A DNA stretch of 64,000 nt from Tetradesmus obliquus (taxonomy: Eukaryota; Chlorophyta; Chlorophyceae; Sphaeropleales; Scenedesmaceae): positions 124,001 to 188,000 of the forward strand of contig CP126195.1 in NCBI GenBank assembly GCA_030272155.1, written 5' to 3'. Within the stretch, counting starts at the first letter, position 1. Each line of letters opens with the position of its first letter. Shown here one piece after another: positions 11,263 to 24,066 of this stretch. The position numbers and the translations under genes were made by a program. The notes below the pieces were generated by a model. That model had not been told where the DNA came from and ran no database searches. It was given only the letters and a program-made list of their open reading frames with translations.

Positions 11263-13445
11263 CTGGCTGCTTGAGGGCAGGCCGGGGGAGGGGCGGCTAC
11301 ATGGGTGTGGCTGCGGGTGCTGGTTCTGGCAGGCGTACAGGCGTGCACAGGGTGGTTGTCACAACACGTCAAGTTGACGTCACCGGCAAGGCCGGCGCTG
11401 TTTTGAAACTTTAACAACAGCATGGACAGCTATGCAGGCGGAGACAGATGACGCGCACATGCTCCATCACAACGTTTGAACTGCTGCTGCTTTGGCTGTT
11501 GTTGCTCTTCGATTCCTGCCCTGTTCATTGCACGCTTGCCGTGGTCACACCCTGATGGAACCTGAAACCTTACACACTTGATGAAATTGTTGAATAGTTG
11601 CTGCACTCGGTGATATGGCGATATGAACCAAGCTGGTCTGAAGCACACTGCCGCATGTTTCATGCTTGTGGCGGCATCTGTGCCATATGAATCACGGCCA
11701 TGGGTTGTTGTGTCTGCTGAAGAGCAGGTTGGCGTTGATGCTTTGTTGTTGTTTGGTATTGTGGGTTGTTGTTTGTGGCAGTCGGGGGGGAGCGAACAAG
11801 AGCTGTGATCAATTGCACATGTAGGACGTCTGCATGGCCTGCCGACTGCCCCAGCAGGTGGCCCGGCCTAGCTGGGCGTGGTGATCCTTTGGAAATGTTA
11901 TTACTAGTCTTTCATGTGTGTAGAGGCTGCTGAAATGTCGCGGATGTTGCTGAACTGCTTTTTGAGCCGGCACACTCACACACTGCTGATGTGGCCGACT
12001 GAGCAGTGCAGACACTGCGCATATATGGGCAGCACTGGACAGGGTGCACTGCAGCAGCTGCAGTCACTCTCGCTGCATGAGCGGGGGCAGCAGGTGGGAG
12101 CAGGTCAGCATGATGGTTCTGTAGGCAGGCACCCGTTTGCAGCATTGAGTGGATGCATGTGTTCAGTGGCTGTGGTGGTGAACTGAGTCAAGGTGGTCAA
12201 GACGAGGTTTGGCATTGCGCGGTGTGGCTGTGGGGTGACTTGGCAAGAGGCTCAAACGCGGGCTGGGGTGTGTGGGCTGTGGTGAGTGCAGCGTGTGGGG
12301 TGATCCCTGCAAGCCGCATGCAGCCCTGCCAGGCGATGCATTGTTGTCACAACGCGCTTCAGCCTGCATGCAGTTTTTTTTATGTAGCTGGCGCGCTAAC
12401 TGATTATGCACTTCACCTTGTAGCATTGTCAGCTTCATGTGGCTGCTTTGCCAGTGCCTGCTGCAGGATGAATGCAATCTGGGTGGCAATTGTCGAGGCT
12501 AGCAGCCCTAGAAGGGCTGCTGAGCCTGCGAGGCTCAACAGTGTGTGTGCAATGCTTGAACCCCATGCTAGCATTGACATTGTTTGGGGCGTACTGGTGC
12601 TTAGCTTTGCCTGCCAATCTTCTGAAAACTGCAGTACACTGGTTGTGGAGTGTGGCTGCGTTTTGGGCCTTGCGTTGAACACCTGTCTATTTATGGATCG
12701 ATTAGAACACACACCATACCATATATATCGGTATGCATGCATGGCTATGCTTGTGCAGCGGCTTCAGGACCGTGTACAAAGCGGCGCAGTCTTGAAAAAA
12801 AAAAGGTATTTGCAGAAACCACCGGCCAGAAGTTGATTGCTAGAGCATGATGGATATGTTTGAAACTACCTGCACACAGCAGCACTGCCATTAGGTTGGC
12901 TGCACGGCTGTGTTTGTGCAGAGTGCAGTCCTGGCCACAATTGTGCACTGCACTGCTGATGCCAGCGAGTCTTCGGAATATTTCCTGCAGTGTGTTGCTT
13001 AGCTCGCCGTGGCTTGGCTCGCAGCTTGTGGGCTCCTTGGCTACGCTACAAATATGATGAATTGCGCTACTATCTGCTGCCGTTGGTGTAGTAATCGTGT
13101 CGGGACGTCCTGGCCGCCGCAAGCATTATTTGGTGCCAACCTTGTGCATGTGGCTCTACTTACTCTCTGTTTGAAACATACATCAGGCTGCTGCAGTCCT
13201 AACTGCTACTGCTGCTACTGCTGAAGGCGAGCAGCTTGTTGAGTTATGTGTGGGTGTGAGGCTGCGGCATTTGCAGCTGTGCTGGCACTGCCATAAACCA
13301 CAGGGTGCTTGGACAGGCCAGGCCAGTGTTTGCTGATGGGGGCACTGGTGCATCATGATGAATGCCACATGTGGTGAGAGCATGCCGTGCAGTGTGGTTC
13401 CCGTGGTGAGCGCAGCGCCCCCGGCAGCAAGTGAATGGCGATGCT

Positions 13446-13450
13446 TGTAA
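13446..13450 (+). terminator. Candidate TGTAA poly(A) signal of the transporter
   Basis: TGTAA on the + strand, 2.2 kb after the stop, shortly before the T/G-rich composition ends. Confidence 0.3.
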
Positions 13451-13981
13451 CTGTGGTGTACTCCACTCCTACTTGCACCAGCAGCAAATGCAGCGCTGAT
13501 CACTGGGCGCACGTTGCTTTTGTTTACTGCTGAACCAAGGGCATGATGCATTCAGAGCTGCCGTACCAAGGTTGGCACAGCCAGGACTTGCACTGCCAGC
13601 AGTAGTGTTTGTGCGTGCAGTTGCTGTGCTGCAGCGCACTGGTACCATTGGGGGCACTCCAAACGTTTAGGGTCGTATACTGTCTTATTGCCGTAATAAT
13701 CTGACATCAGTAACGCCACTATGGACCCACCAAGAACGAAAGCTGCGCAGTACTGCGCACTGCACGCACGCAAGTGAAGTTTAAACCACAAACCGCCGCC
13801 AAGTGCTGTACTGCGTGCTTTTAACACCCATGACGCTGGTTGTTTTACGCTGGGTGCACATCATGTGCTTACTGTTGTCTTTAATCTTGAGGCACGTAGT
13901 GCATACTGTTGATGGGCAGCGACAATGATTGAGATGGCACAAAGCTGGATGGTCAGCTGCAGATCAGGTGTCAGTGATATG

Positions 13982-13986
13982 TTACA
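13982..13986 (-). terminator. Candidate TGTAA poly(A) signal of the KH gene
   Basis: TGTAA on the - strand about 1.55 kb after the KH stop. It is the only one I noticed on that strand between 13.9 and 15.5 kb. Confidence 0.3.
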
Positions 13987-15530
13987 GAAGAACACAGAGC
14001 AAATGTTGACCGTCCAACACACCCACAAATGGCATGACATACATTGAAACTGCTGAGCCCAGCCGCTGTGCAGTACTGCACTAGTGCAGCTCCGGCGGTG
14101 GCATCCTGACTAACACATGAGCATGCATACACCTCATTGAAATCGACTCCAGCACTTGATGAACAATTCTTGCCAAGCTACAAACGTTGCACGCATAATA
14201 CACTACAGCTACAAACAAAGCACCTGTAGGGCCCGGCCAAGTGTAGTACAGCTAAACCTGCTGCCTGCCTATGCTGCATCACAGCACTCCCATTGCAACA
14301 CCAGTGCAGGCAGGACCGCCCACCCGAGCCATTCATGACATGCAGCACACAGTGAAGCACAGCAGGACTCCAACCTGGTCTAGTCATCACCCACCCCTCC
14401 CTATCACTCTATCTAAACCAAAGAAAGGTACACCAGCCACCCACAAAAACATCACGCTGTCCTGTACCTGCCCGACACCACCATGATCAATGCTCCACCA
14501 CGTTCGTGGCTGGCAGTTGTGTGACTACCTTCCAATCCAAGCACGCACAACCCATAACCTGCACTGCTTGCTGGCTCAAGGCGAGGTCACTCAAAAACAC
14601 GCCGCAAGGGTGTGAAGCAGCTGCTACGCCTGTTGGTTGCGCACAGCTGTCGTGCATGGCTGTAGCCACAGCGCATATGCAGCCAGCAAGGCACGTTCAG
14701 TGGGCAACATGTAACAGCAACCATCACAACAAGTTTGCTACGCATGCATGCAAGCAACAACACCGGAGCAGAGAAGAGCAAAGCAAATGTGTGTCCACCC
14801 AGGTTGCAGCAACAACAGCCCCACAGACCTGGCATCAAGCCTCAAGCAGCAAACTCCAAACTCAGCAATCACAAGCACAAAGCAATCAAGTCAATCCTAG
14901 ACCAAACGCCAATCCAAGTATCACAAGAAGGCAAGTTGTGCAACTGCCACCCAGTGCAGCAGTCAACAGCTAATCACCACATTAAAGGTGACCCCCTCAT
15001 CCATGGCGCAGAGCACGGCGCAACGCGTGCAGAGCAGTCACAGCCCAACCACCTGGGCACGTGCATACACTACCAGCTGCACCCAGCAGCAGTTGACACC
15101 AATGGCTACTCAGAAACAATTCTGCGCCTGCTGCTACTGTCTGCTGGTTCACCTGCCTACGCTGCTGGTCGCTACGGTCTGACGGGAGTGCGCACGCAAG
15201 TGTCACATGCATACATATGTGAATCGCAAGGGCGCACAGCTGCCAAAGCAGGAGCAGTGCATCCTATCAGCACACTGGGACCAGCTGCGCCAGCTGGCTT
15301 GTTGCACCTGTCCTGCGAGAACTGCAAGACAGCACACAGCCACTCACACGGCTGCGCACAGCATACACGAATGCCTCATCGATCCGGCCGGTCTGCGGCC
15401 GCTGCGGAGCAGCAGTGCCGCACCCTTCACACTGTTGCAGCACCAACGCGACTGACATTCGCATCATGCTCATCCAGCATCTGCACAGCACACGCCTACC
15501 CTGCACACACAGTCAGCCACAAACCCCCGA

Positions 15531-18500
15531 TCACTCGCTGCTGCTGCCAGGGCTGCCAGACGGCCCATAGCCGCCAGCAGCTGCAGCAGCAGCCTGCGCC
15601 GCCGCCACGTTCGCGGCTGCGCTGCTGTACAGCCGCGCTGCCTTCACCTTACTGGCCAGATTGATGCGACCGGGGCTCACAATAGGGTCCTGAGCATTCA
15701 GCTGGTGCAGGTGCGCCAGCGCAGCGCTGCCCACGCTGCCCGGCCTGCCTGCGCCACCCCGCGCCCTGCCGGCAGCAGCGCTGCTGCCGTTGCCTGCTGG
15801 GCTTGTGGCTGCTGAGTGCGTCTCAGGGATGGGGCTCAGCTGGTTCATGCTGGGGGAGCGTCCACCCATGTCTGCTGCTGCATCGTACGCTGCCATGTCG
15901 TTCGCTGCAGGGTCAAAGGCAGCAGCGGCAGCCGCAGCCTGGTCACTCTCCCTGCTGCTGCTGGTGTCAGCAACAGCAGCTGCAGCGCTGCTGCTGCCGG
16001 CCTTCTTGGGGGTGCTGCGCACGCTGCTGCTGGTGTCGCTGCTGCCGCCAGGCAGGCGCAGCGCTGCATCAATCGCATCAGCATCAAAGCGAGGCGCAGC
16101 CGCGGCGCTGCTGCTGGTGGCAGCAGCAGTAGTTGTAGCAGCACTGCTCTGGCTGCCAGCAGCACTGCTGCCGCCTCCTGCCAAGTCACTGCTGCTGTCA
16201 GCCGCCTGGTGCGCTGCATCCTTCTCAGCAGCTGAACCACCATTGGCAGCAGCACCAGCTGCGTCATACCCTGCACCCGCGCTGCTGCTGCTGCCAGGCC
16301 CAGCTGGGCCACGCCTAGCCTGCCACTGCGGCATACCCTGCTGGCCAGAACCCCCGCCACGCCTCGCAGGGCTGCCCCTCGCTGCAACTGCCCGGCCGCC
16401 GCTGCCGCCAGCCCTACCATACGTATCCCGGCTGCCGCCGCTGCCACCACCTCCGCCGTACTGCTGCTGCTGGCTGTACTGCCGCTCATCCTGGGGGCTG
16501 TTGCACTGCTGCTGCTGCTGCTGGCCGTAGTGCCCAGCGCCAGAGCCAATCGTGTTCTGCACCAGATAGGGGTTGTCCTCCAGCAGCCTCAGTGCTGCAC
16601 CTGCCACCCTGAGTGGTGTGTGGCCGCTTTGGGGTCGGCTACCGCCCCTCCTGCCCCTGCCGCCGCTGCGTGGCGTGCTCATGCCGCCACCGCCGCTGCT
16701 GCTGCCAGCCCAGCCCTCTGCACCACCACCACTGCCACCGCCAAACTCACCACCACCTGATGCAGCAGGCGACGGCCCGCCGGCCCGCCCACTTGCTGCT
16801 GCTGAAGCTGCTGCAGCAGGTGGCATGGGGCTTGCTGGTGCAAAGTACACGGTGCCTCCCATCTCAACATATGGCACTGCCTGCCCTGACTTGTCGCGCA
16901 TGATGCGCATGGGGCTGGGCGGCACGCCCGCTGCAGGCACAAAGGGGGGCACGCCAGGCATGGCAGCATACGGTGCTGCCATGAATGCGGCCCCGGGGCT
17001 CATGGGGTGGAACAGGGGGCCAAACAGGCCCAGCATAGGCCGCCCGGGGCTGCCTGCTGCTGCCGGGTGGGGGTGCGGGTGAGGGTGGTGTGGGTTAGGG
17101 TGGCGGCGGGCGCTGCCAGGTGAAGAAGCACCAGCAGCAGCACTGCCAGCTGGCGGGTTTGCTGCTGCTGCTGTTGGCGAGCCTGCTGCAGGGTCCGCTG
17201 CTGTGCCCGCTGCAGGGTTTGCTGCAGGGATCATCAGGGGGGCCAGCACAGGGCCGCGCTGGTGGTGGGATGCGGGTGGGGCAGCTGGGAAGGGCAGCGG
17301 AGGTGGCCATGCACCTCCAGCAGCGGCAAATGTGGCCTGCCTGCCTGCGCTGGGGCCGCGGCGCTGCTGGCTGGCGCTGCTGCCAGTGGCTGAAGGGATG
17401 GTGGCTGCCTCTGTGGGAGCCGCAGCCTGGCGTGCTGCTGCAGCAGGTGCTGCTGGGGGCTGCTTGCTGTCCATTGCATCGCTGCCAGCCCTGGAAGTGG
17501 GGGCGGAAGCTGCCACTGATGCTGCAGCAGCAGAGATGCCCTCATCGGCTGCAGAGGCAAGCCTGCCGCTGCCCCCCATGCTGCTTGCGCTGCTGGCCTT
17601 GCTCAGATGCCTGGAGCCGGCAGCAGCAGCAGCGAGTGCGGCTGGGCTGCTGCCATCATCTGCCTGCAGCTGCTCTGCTGCTTGCACAGCAGTCGCAGCA
17701 GCAGCACCTGGAGGGTGCAGCAGGGCCCCGTAGGTGCCACTCGCACGGCTGACGCCAGCTGCAGCAGGGTCTGCTGCAGCCAGTGATCCATCCCCACCCA
17801 TCATGTACCCTGCATCAAACCCCTGTGCTGCCATTGCAGCCATCACTGAAGGGTCCAGCACTGCCGGCCCTGCTGCTGCTGCCCCACCATCTCCAAACCC
17901 TGCTGCACCAAAACCGCCCCCAAACATGCCAGCTGCTGCTCCCATCATGCCCATGCTGCTAGGGTCAAACATAGCTGCGGCACCCCACGGGGCCTGAACC
18001 CCAAACCCTGCTGCTGCGGAAGCATCAACATCTCCCCCTGCGTCGCCCATTGCCCCTGCACCAAACATCCCTGCCGGGCCTGCTGCTGCTCCAAACATGT
18101 CAGCACCCCCAGCACCCATGAACCCTCCATGCCCGCCAAACATAGCAGGGTTCACGCCGCCTCCAAACCCTACTGCTGCCGTAGGGTTCAGGCCTCCCAT
18201 GCCTAACTGATCACTGAAACCTCCACCAGGGTTGTGGCCTCCGCCATATCCTCCTGCAGCAGCCATGGGGTTGCCAAAACCGCCGCCGCCCCCACCCATC
18301 ATGTTGAGGCCTGCAGCACCATATGGGTGGAATGCTGCTGCTGCGTAGGGATTCATGCCTGCTGCCGCTGCTGCTGCCGGGTTGCCTGCTGCAGCAGCCA
18401 GCGCAGCCAGGGGGTTGAAGCCCATGCTTGCTGCTGCTGCCATCATGGCGGCCCAGGTGTTGGGGTCAGCAGGGTTGCCGCTGTGCTGGCTGCGGGGCCC

Positions 18501-21500
18501 TCCAGGGAAGCCGCCTGCTGCTGCTGCGGGGTGGGTTGGCATGCCCTGCCTGGCGCCTTGCATGCGGTTGTAGAAACCTGGGGGAGAGCTGGCGTACTTG
18601 CCGGCACTGCAGGGGTGGGGTGGTGGGGAGGGGGGTCAGCAGCAGTGGCGCAGAACACAGCAGGACAATTTAGAAATTGACAGATCGTCCGACAAGTATG
18701 ACACGCAGCCACACACCAGGTGGAAGTCATCGGGAAGATCCCTTGCAGCCGTCTAAAGAAAGAAGGGTTCAGGGTTGTTGCTTGACCACACCCTGCAGGC
18801 ACGCACTTTGCAGCGCTGGAGCACAGCCGCCAGGGCAGCAAGCCACGTGCGAACACGGCAACAGACAGCAAGCAATGTTGCACAGATGCAGCACAGTCAC
18901 AACACGCCCTGCAGGCAAAGCTAGAGTGACAGCAACTCCAGTCACCCTGCCGCTCACTTGGCGATGCTGTGTGGCGGCGCGTAGAGCTCCTTGAGGCTGG
19001 CGGCGCTGGGCACGATGGACTTGGGCGGCGGCTGGTAGCTGAAGGTCACGCCCAGCACGTTCTGGCTGCGCGGCACGCTCTGGCCTGCACGCGGCAGGCG
19101 CAGGGCACAGCAGACACGACAGTTGAAGGAAGTCTAGGGGACAAGCAAGCTGCCCAAGGGAGGTGCGCAGATCCTGCAGCGCTGTGGTGCACCTGAAGGT
19201 GATATGGGTTACTGGCGCAGCATCGTGCCTTCGCTCACGGCTCGTGTTGTAATCAGCCGCTCCAAGCACAACCTAGTTTGAACACAACATCGGACAGCTA
19301 TGACGACAACAGCAGGCCCACACAGCCTGGATTCTCTGCGAGTGGGCTGGCTGGCGCCGTGGACCACGCGCCAACGAGGCTACTTGCAAAGAACCCTGGC
19401 TGTTTCAGTTTCAGCAGCGCTGCTTAAACGAAAGCGCAGCAGACAGCTGCAACGATAACCAACACGTAGGTCTTCAGGCTTGCTTGGGCCACAACACAAA
19501 CATGCAGCAGTAGCGAGTGCACGCCTGCATTGGCCCTCACCGCTGTAGCGTCCCTCGCACAGCTCCTTGTAGCGGTCCACTGCAGCGGTCACAATGTAGA
19601 TCGCCTGCGCCACGCAGCGCGGCTCGCCCTGCGAATAGGCAGCCAGGGGCAGCAGCAGGCGCAGGCAGCAGCTCAATGGCAGAACCCACACTCATCACAT
19701 CTGCGAATCAGCGCCAACTTGCTGATAGTTTACCTGCAAGCACCCCTGTGCCGCAGGCACGCCCCCACACGACAACACATTTGCCATTCCAAAAAATTCT
19801 GGCCACCTGCAGAATGCCCCCCCCCCCCCCCCTGCAGCACCCACCTTGATCACGAAGATGCGTGCGGGGCGGCGCCCCCTGTGGCTGCCTGCGGCCTCTG
19901 TCCAGCTGTTGATCTCCGCACCGCTCAGGCGCACCACCTCGCGCACGCTGGAGCCGGACGGGCCTGGGTGTGTGTGTGTGTGTGTGTGGGGGGGGGGGGG
20001 GTTGTTGAGCAGGGGCAGAGACCGCAAGAATGTGATGTGAGCACAGCAGCTGATAAGATGCAGTGAAAGATGCGAGCATGCGCACCGAGGCGTCAGCAGC
20101 AAGGCCTGCTATGCATCAAGCTGCAGCTCTACTAGGGTGCAAACACAGCTGGCCAGCGCCCGAAGCATCAGCTGTCAATGTGGAGCCTCCCGGGGGAAGC
20201 ACGCTTTGACAAGTGATGCTCCAGCTGCTGCAATGCTTCATGACAGCGCTGAAAGAACCAGCAAGCAAGGTGTGCACAGAGGTGGTATGCTTCATTGTCT
20301 GAAGCGAAACTCTGACATCAGCACTCTACCGCCCACTTTCAACTGCATTGCAGTTGATGTCTTTTGCATGGTGATGGCTAGCGACCTGTTGTGGCTCATA
20401 CCATCCAAGATGGTGCCAGGACCCACATGTAACTATCCTCTCTCAAAAAAGCCAACCCTCTACTGACTGCTGGGCCGTTGCAGCCAGCGCTGGATGGCGA
20501 GGCAGCCGAAGCAGGCACAAGCGTACCAATCAATCCCTACGCGAGAACCTGCTCCCCAACGCAGCCAACACCTGCAGCTCGCCACCACAGGGTGCCCCAC
20601 CTCACCTATCACGAAGCCTGCGGCCAGCAGTGTGATGCGCATCATGACCTCCCTGCAGCCAGCAGCAGCAGCAGCAGCAGCACGCTGAGCACTTTGGACA
20701 AGGTAACACAGCGGCAGCCATGACATGCATGGCACGGACCCGTTGCCCCAAACGTTGCGTAAGCCAAAAGCGGCACTCTGCTGTGTCGTGCGGTGGTGTG
20801 CAGCGCCCTGCCACACTTGTGCACAGGCACAAGTGCCCAGCACAAACTCATGACCTGCGGCTGTCCAGCTGCAATGCCCTGTGTGTGCACAGCACTTGCA
20901 GGACAGCCAACCCTGCACAGCATGCGCAGCAGCCCTCTCACTCACCCCGTGGCGGGCACCTCCTCCGCGCTGAGTATGCCCTGCTCCTCATCCTCCACAC
21001 CCTCACCAGGCCGGCGTGGGCCTGCAGCAGCAGCAGCAGCAGACAGTCACAGAAGCCGTCACACAGCAGTAGCCACACCGCAACGCAGCAACTGAGAGCA
21101 GGCAGGGGCAGCAACAGCCACGTGCCAAGCAACGTCCCTTGGCGTGGAACATGCGTAGCATCCACAAGAAAAGCAATTTAACACAGCTGTCACCCAAACA
21201 CCAGACCGCCACAAATCCACGAATGCTGCTCAGCCTACACACGCTGGCATCCAAGCAAGCCTTCGCACACACTCACCGCTGGGTTGGATCCAGATCTTGC
21301 GCGAAGCAGCCGAACTGCCAGCACCAGCGCCGCCCGCCGCGGAGCCGACTGATGCCACGCTGCCGCTGCTGCTGCGCCTGCCATGTGAGGAGGGCGGCGG
21401 CTGGCCAGCCAGCTTGCGCTGCTTGATGAAGCCCAGCAGGTTGTTCACTGCCAGCTGCTCCTCTGCAGAGCCGCCTGCTGCTGCTGGGCCCGGGCCCTCT

Positions 21501-22933
21501 GCTGCACTGCTGCCGCCAGCAAACACGCCGGCAGCAGCAGCAGCAGAGAAGGGTGTAGGTGCGGATCCGTCTGCGTCCGTCATGCCTGATGCTGCCATGG
21601 CTTCTGCTGCTGCTGCATTGCCCTGCGTCTGCCGCACGATCTGCAGGTAGCTGGCCAGCAGTGACAGCTCCACTGGGTCTGTCTTGACAGTCGGTGCTGC
21701 CTCAGGCAGGGGGCTTCCTTGCTCATCATACAGCACACCCTGCTGCTGCTGCTGCTGCTGCTGGGCCCCTGTAGGTGTCTGCATGCCGTAGTCTGCAGCA
21801 TGGCCAGCAGCAGCACTACCGGGGGGTGTGGGGTAGGGGTAGCTGGGGTGGGCAGCACGCAGGCCAGCTGCTGCTGCCTGCTGCAGGTACTGCTGCTGCT
21901 GGTTGTTGTACGCAGCTTGCGTGTGTGTGGGTAGTTGTGGTGGCTCAGTGCTGTAGCCGGATGAAGGCTGCTGCTGCTGCTGCTGGGTCATGGGGAAGCT
22001 GCTGCTGCCGGTGCTGTGGCGGTAGCTTGGCGGGCCGCCAATAACAACAGCAGGCCCAGCGTTGCGGCCCTGGTTGCTGCTGCCGCTGCCATCTTGAGGG
22101 TAGCCAGGCGGTGCACGCAGAGGCCGCGCGCTGGCAGCAGCGCCATCTGTGCTGCTGGTGCCGGGGTTGGCAGGGTACGGGATGACATCGTTGACTGCTG
22201 CTGCAGCGGGTGCATGGGCGTTGTTGTTTTGGTCCAGAGCCAGGGGGTGGTGGCTGGAGGTATCTGCTGTGGTGTCGCCGTTGAGGGTTGGCTTCAGGTC
22301 GGGTCCACTGCAGAGGAGTGAAAGAGAAGGCAGGAGAACGCAAGGCAGCGTGTAAGGATTGATCAAAGCGAGAGCTGGCATGCTCAATAAACAGCAGGCA
22401 CAACACAACATGCTTCACCCTTGCAGAACTACCTCTGGCCTTGCAGGACACCCTCCACCCTTGCAGGACTAAGCCAAACCTTGCAGGACTACCCCAGGCC
22501 TTGCAGGACTTCCCCAGGCCTTGCAGGACTACCCCGACCCTTGCAGGACACCCTCAACCCTTGCAGGACTACCCCGACCCTTGCAGCACACCTTTCACCG
22601 TTGCAGGACTACCGCTGGCTTTGCAGGGCACCCTTGCCCCCTGCAGGGCTACCTTTGACCCTGCAGGTTACCAAGCCACACACACGCCAAATGCACAAGC
22701 CACACACAAACCACCCCTGCTTACATTATATGAGAAAAAATACGAGGTTGCAAACCACATTTCACCCTCGCAGGAAAATCCGCCGTCTTGCAGGACACTC
22801 CACCTTTGCACAGCCACCGGCCTTGCAGGGCCACACATGCCCTAGCAGGACATGCCTGTTATCATGCCAAGGCAGCTGTGCTGTCTCAAAGTCTGTATGC
22901 TCACCTGTGCTGCCCTGGTGCTGCCGTTGTCAT
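15531..22933 (-). CDS. KH-domain RNA-binding protein with long low-complexity tail
   Basis: Exons from the 5' end on the minus strand: 22933-22905, 22307-21277, 21021-20946, 20652-20606, 19963-19845, 19628-19541, 19084-18958, 18606-15531; 1,530 residues. The KH fold is split over exons 4-6 (about 381-460): MRITLLAAGFVIGPSGSS with the GxxG loop (GPSG), VREVVRLSGAEINSWTE, RPARIFVIKGEPRC, AVDRYKELCEGRYSG. Next come VLGVTFSYQPPPKS and SAASLKELY, a tail shared by uncharacterised plant single-KH proteins as I recall them. Residues 1-353 are Gln/Pro/Ala-rich. The last exon encodes about 1,025 Gly/Ala/Met/Asn/Ser-rich, probably disordered residues. Exon 7 ends GCCAA before GTGAGC (phase 2), which joins exon 8 in frame. 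The start is an ATG nine codons before intron 1; its phase fits exactly but its exon is tiny. Likely binds single-stranded RNA; target unknown. Confidence 0.82.
19817..20001 (-). repeat. Homopolymer and dinucleotide tracts flanking the KH exon 5
   Basis: A run of 16 C (16 G on the sense strand) lies at 19817-19832, after the exon 5 donor. A (TG)n tract followed by 14 G is at 19970-20001. On the sense strand the second is a C-run plus (CA)n leading straight into the exon 5 acceptor CCAG. Confidence 0.85.
22422..22669. repeat. 20-bp minisatellite, about 12 copies, in KH intron 1
   Basis: The period is an exact 20 bases. The consensus is close to CTTGCAGGACTACCCCGACC, with substitutions but no visible indels. 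Diverged scattered copies continue near 22768, 22787, 22830 and 22850. Because 20 is not a multiple of 3 the unit cycles through all frames, yet it stays open in two of them, producing spurious + strand ORFs. Confidence 0.9.
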
Positions 22934-23220
22934 CTTGTTGACGCTGGCTCTGTGCGGCCAACCTTTCCTGCAAGCAGGATGAGGCGCTCAGGAGGATTGG
23001 CAGGTGCCAGCCACGCCTGGTGCGGCAGGGAACTTCAGAGTCCAGCCTCGGACAAGATAAAAAGCCTGCAGCAGCATTACAACGCAGCAGTTGTGAACTG
23101 CAAACAGAAGCCAACAGCAAGGGACAGCCAACAGCAAGGGTACACATGAACCTGCTCTCTTCGCACCTCTGCTGCTGCAATTCACTGATGCAGCTGCAGC
23201 AGTGAGGACTCTAGTACGAC

Positions 23221-23603
23221 ATGGATGTGCAGTTGCTGCCTGCAGAGTATCTTGCCAGCTGCCTGCTGTTTATGTTCGTCACAGCGCTGGCTGCTGCAAA
23301 CTTGCCCCTACTGCAGCATACCCAGCAGTAACTTGATGACACAGCGCTTCCTGAGCTGGCATGCGTTGCAGAGACCTTTTGGACAGGTTGCGCTCTCCAC
23401 TGGAAGTAAACTGTCACGTGCTGACACTGCCTGGAATGGATCAAAGCCTGTTGTTGCCCACAGCTGTGATGTGGGGCCTGCAAAGCAAAGACAGTGAAGT
23501 GCGCAGGCACGCAGTGGTGATGAGCATGCAGCACATTTTGAGCCGGCCTGCAATACAACAGCGACTGCTGCATCGCCTTGAGCAACTGCGCTGCAGACCC
23601 TCT
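23221..23603 (+). CDS. Possible small gene, hypothetical protein (weak)
   Basis: I do not recognise this. An ATG at 23221 opens a 35-codon stretch with one hydrophobic segment (CLLFMFVTALAAANLPLL). A donor-like GTAACT is at 23328 and an acceptor CAG ends at 23386. Joining 23221-23327 to 23387 keeps the frame and leads into an amphipathic stretch (SKDSEVRRHAVVMSMQHIL) up to a GTAAAC at 23604. The implied 59-nt intron is shorter than any other in the window (at least 124 nt elsewhere), and the 3' end is not resolved, so this may be chance. Confidence 0.25.
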
Positions 23604-24066
23604 GTAAACACTTCTGCCGCAGGAGGGGTTCATCAGCACATGCATGCAGTTGTCGCTGCCGCTGCTGCAGGAGGCTCCTGCTGCCTTGCAGCAAGGCCCA
23701 CAGCAACAAATGCTGGGCCACTGGTGCCAGCATGCATGGCTAGCTGGTTACTGCTGCAAACATCACGCACCAATATCTAAAACAATCAAGCCACAGGCAC
23801 CAGCTGCAGCTTCAGCTGTTGATGGTGTCGCGACTGCTTGCAGGACAGCTCTACTGCTACCAGCTTGAATGGAGGGAAAATCACTGTCGGGCAGCAGCGG
23901 TGTCCCAGCTGCTAGAAAACATGTAGTTCACGATTTGCAGCAGCTTAATCGCCCGGGACGAAGATCCAGCTTTCCTGCGAGCGAAGGAGCAACATGATGA
24001 ACTTGGTTGCTGCTGCCTGATCAGCCTGAATGTGGAATGGCGGCATACATGCAGCAGCCGCAATAA

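Larger units (their letters stand above)
11203..15530. other. Convergent intergenic region (two probable long 3' UTRs)
   Basis: No supported exon. From 11.2 to about 13.8 kb the + strand is T/G-rich, like the sense strand of + gene introns. From about 14.1 to 15.5 kb it is C/A-rich, the mirror of that for the - gene on the right. TGTAA occurs on + at 13446 and on - at 13982-13986, near the switch. I read this as 3' UTRs of roughly 2.2 kb and 1.5 kb. The open frames inside (for example 12153-12836) look compositional. Confidence 0.5.

Noticed and set aside
15790-16530. Large + strand open frames antisense to the KH gene's last exon
   Set aside because: CAG/GCC-rich coding sequence gives long open frames on the opposite strand. 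No splice sites or domains support them.
18596-18960. An apparent frame break between KH exons 7 and 8
   Set aside because: Using the donor after GCCAA (exon end 18958) and the consensus CTGCAG acceptor (exon start 18606) restores phase exactly.
22422-22669. Possible CRISPR-like array
   Set aside because: Units are contiguous without spacers, and the context is a eukaryotic intron.
22421-23149. A 242-codon + strand open frame (and a 134-codon one in another frame)
   Set aside because: Both are products of the 20-bp minisatellite, which is open in two frames and lies antisense to the KH gene's first intron.
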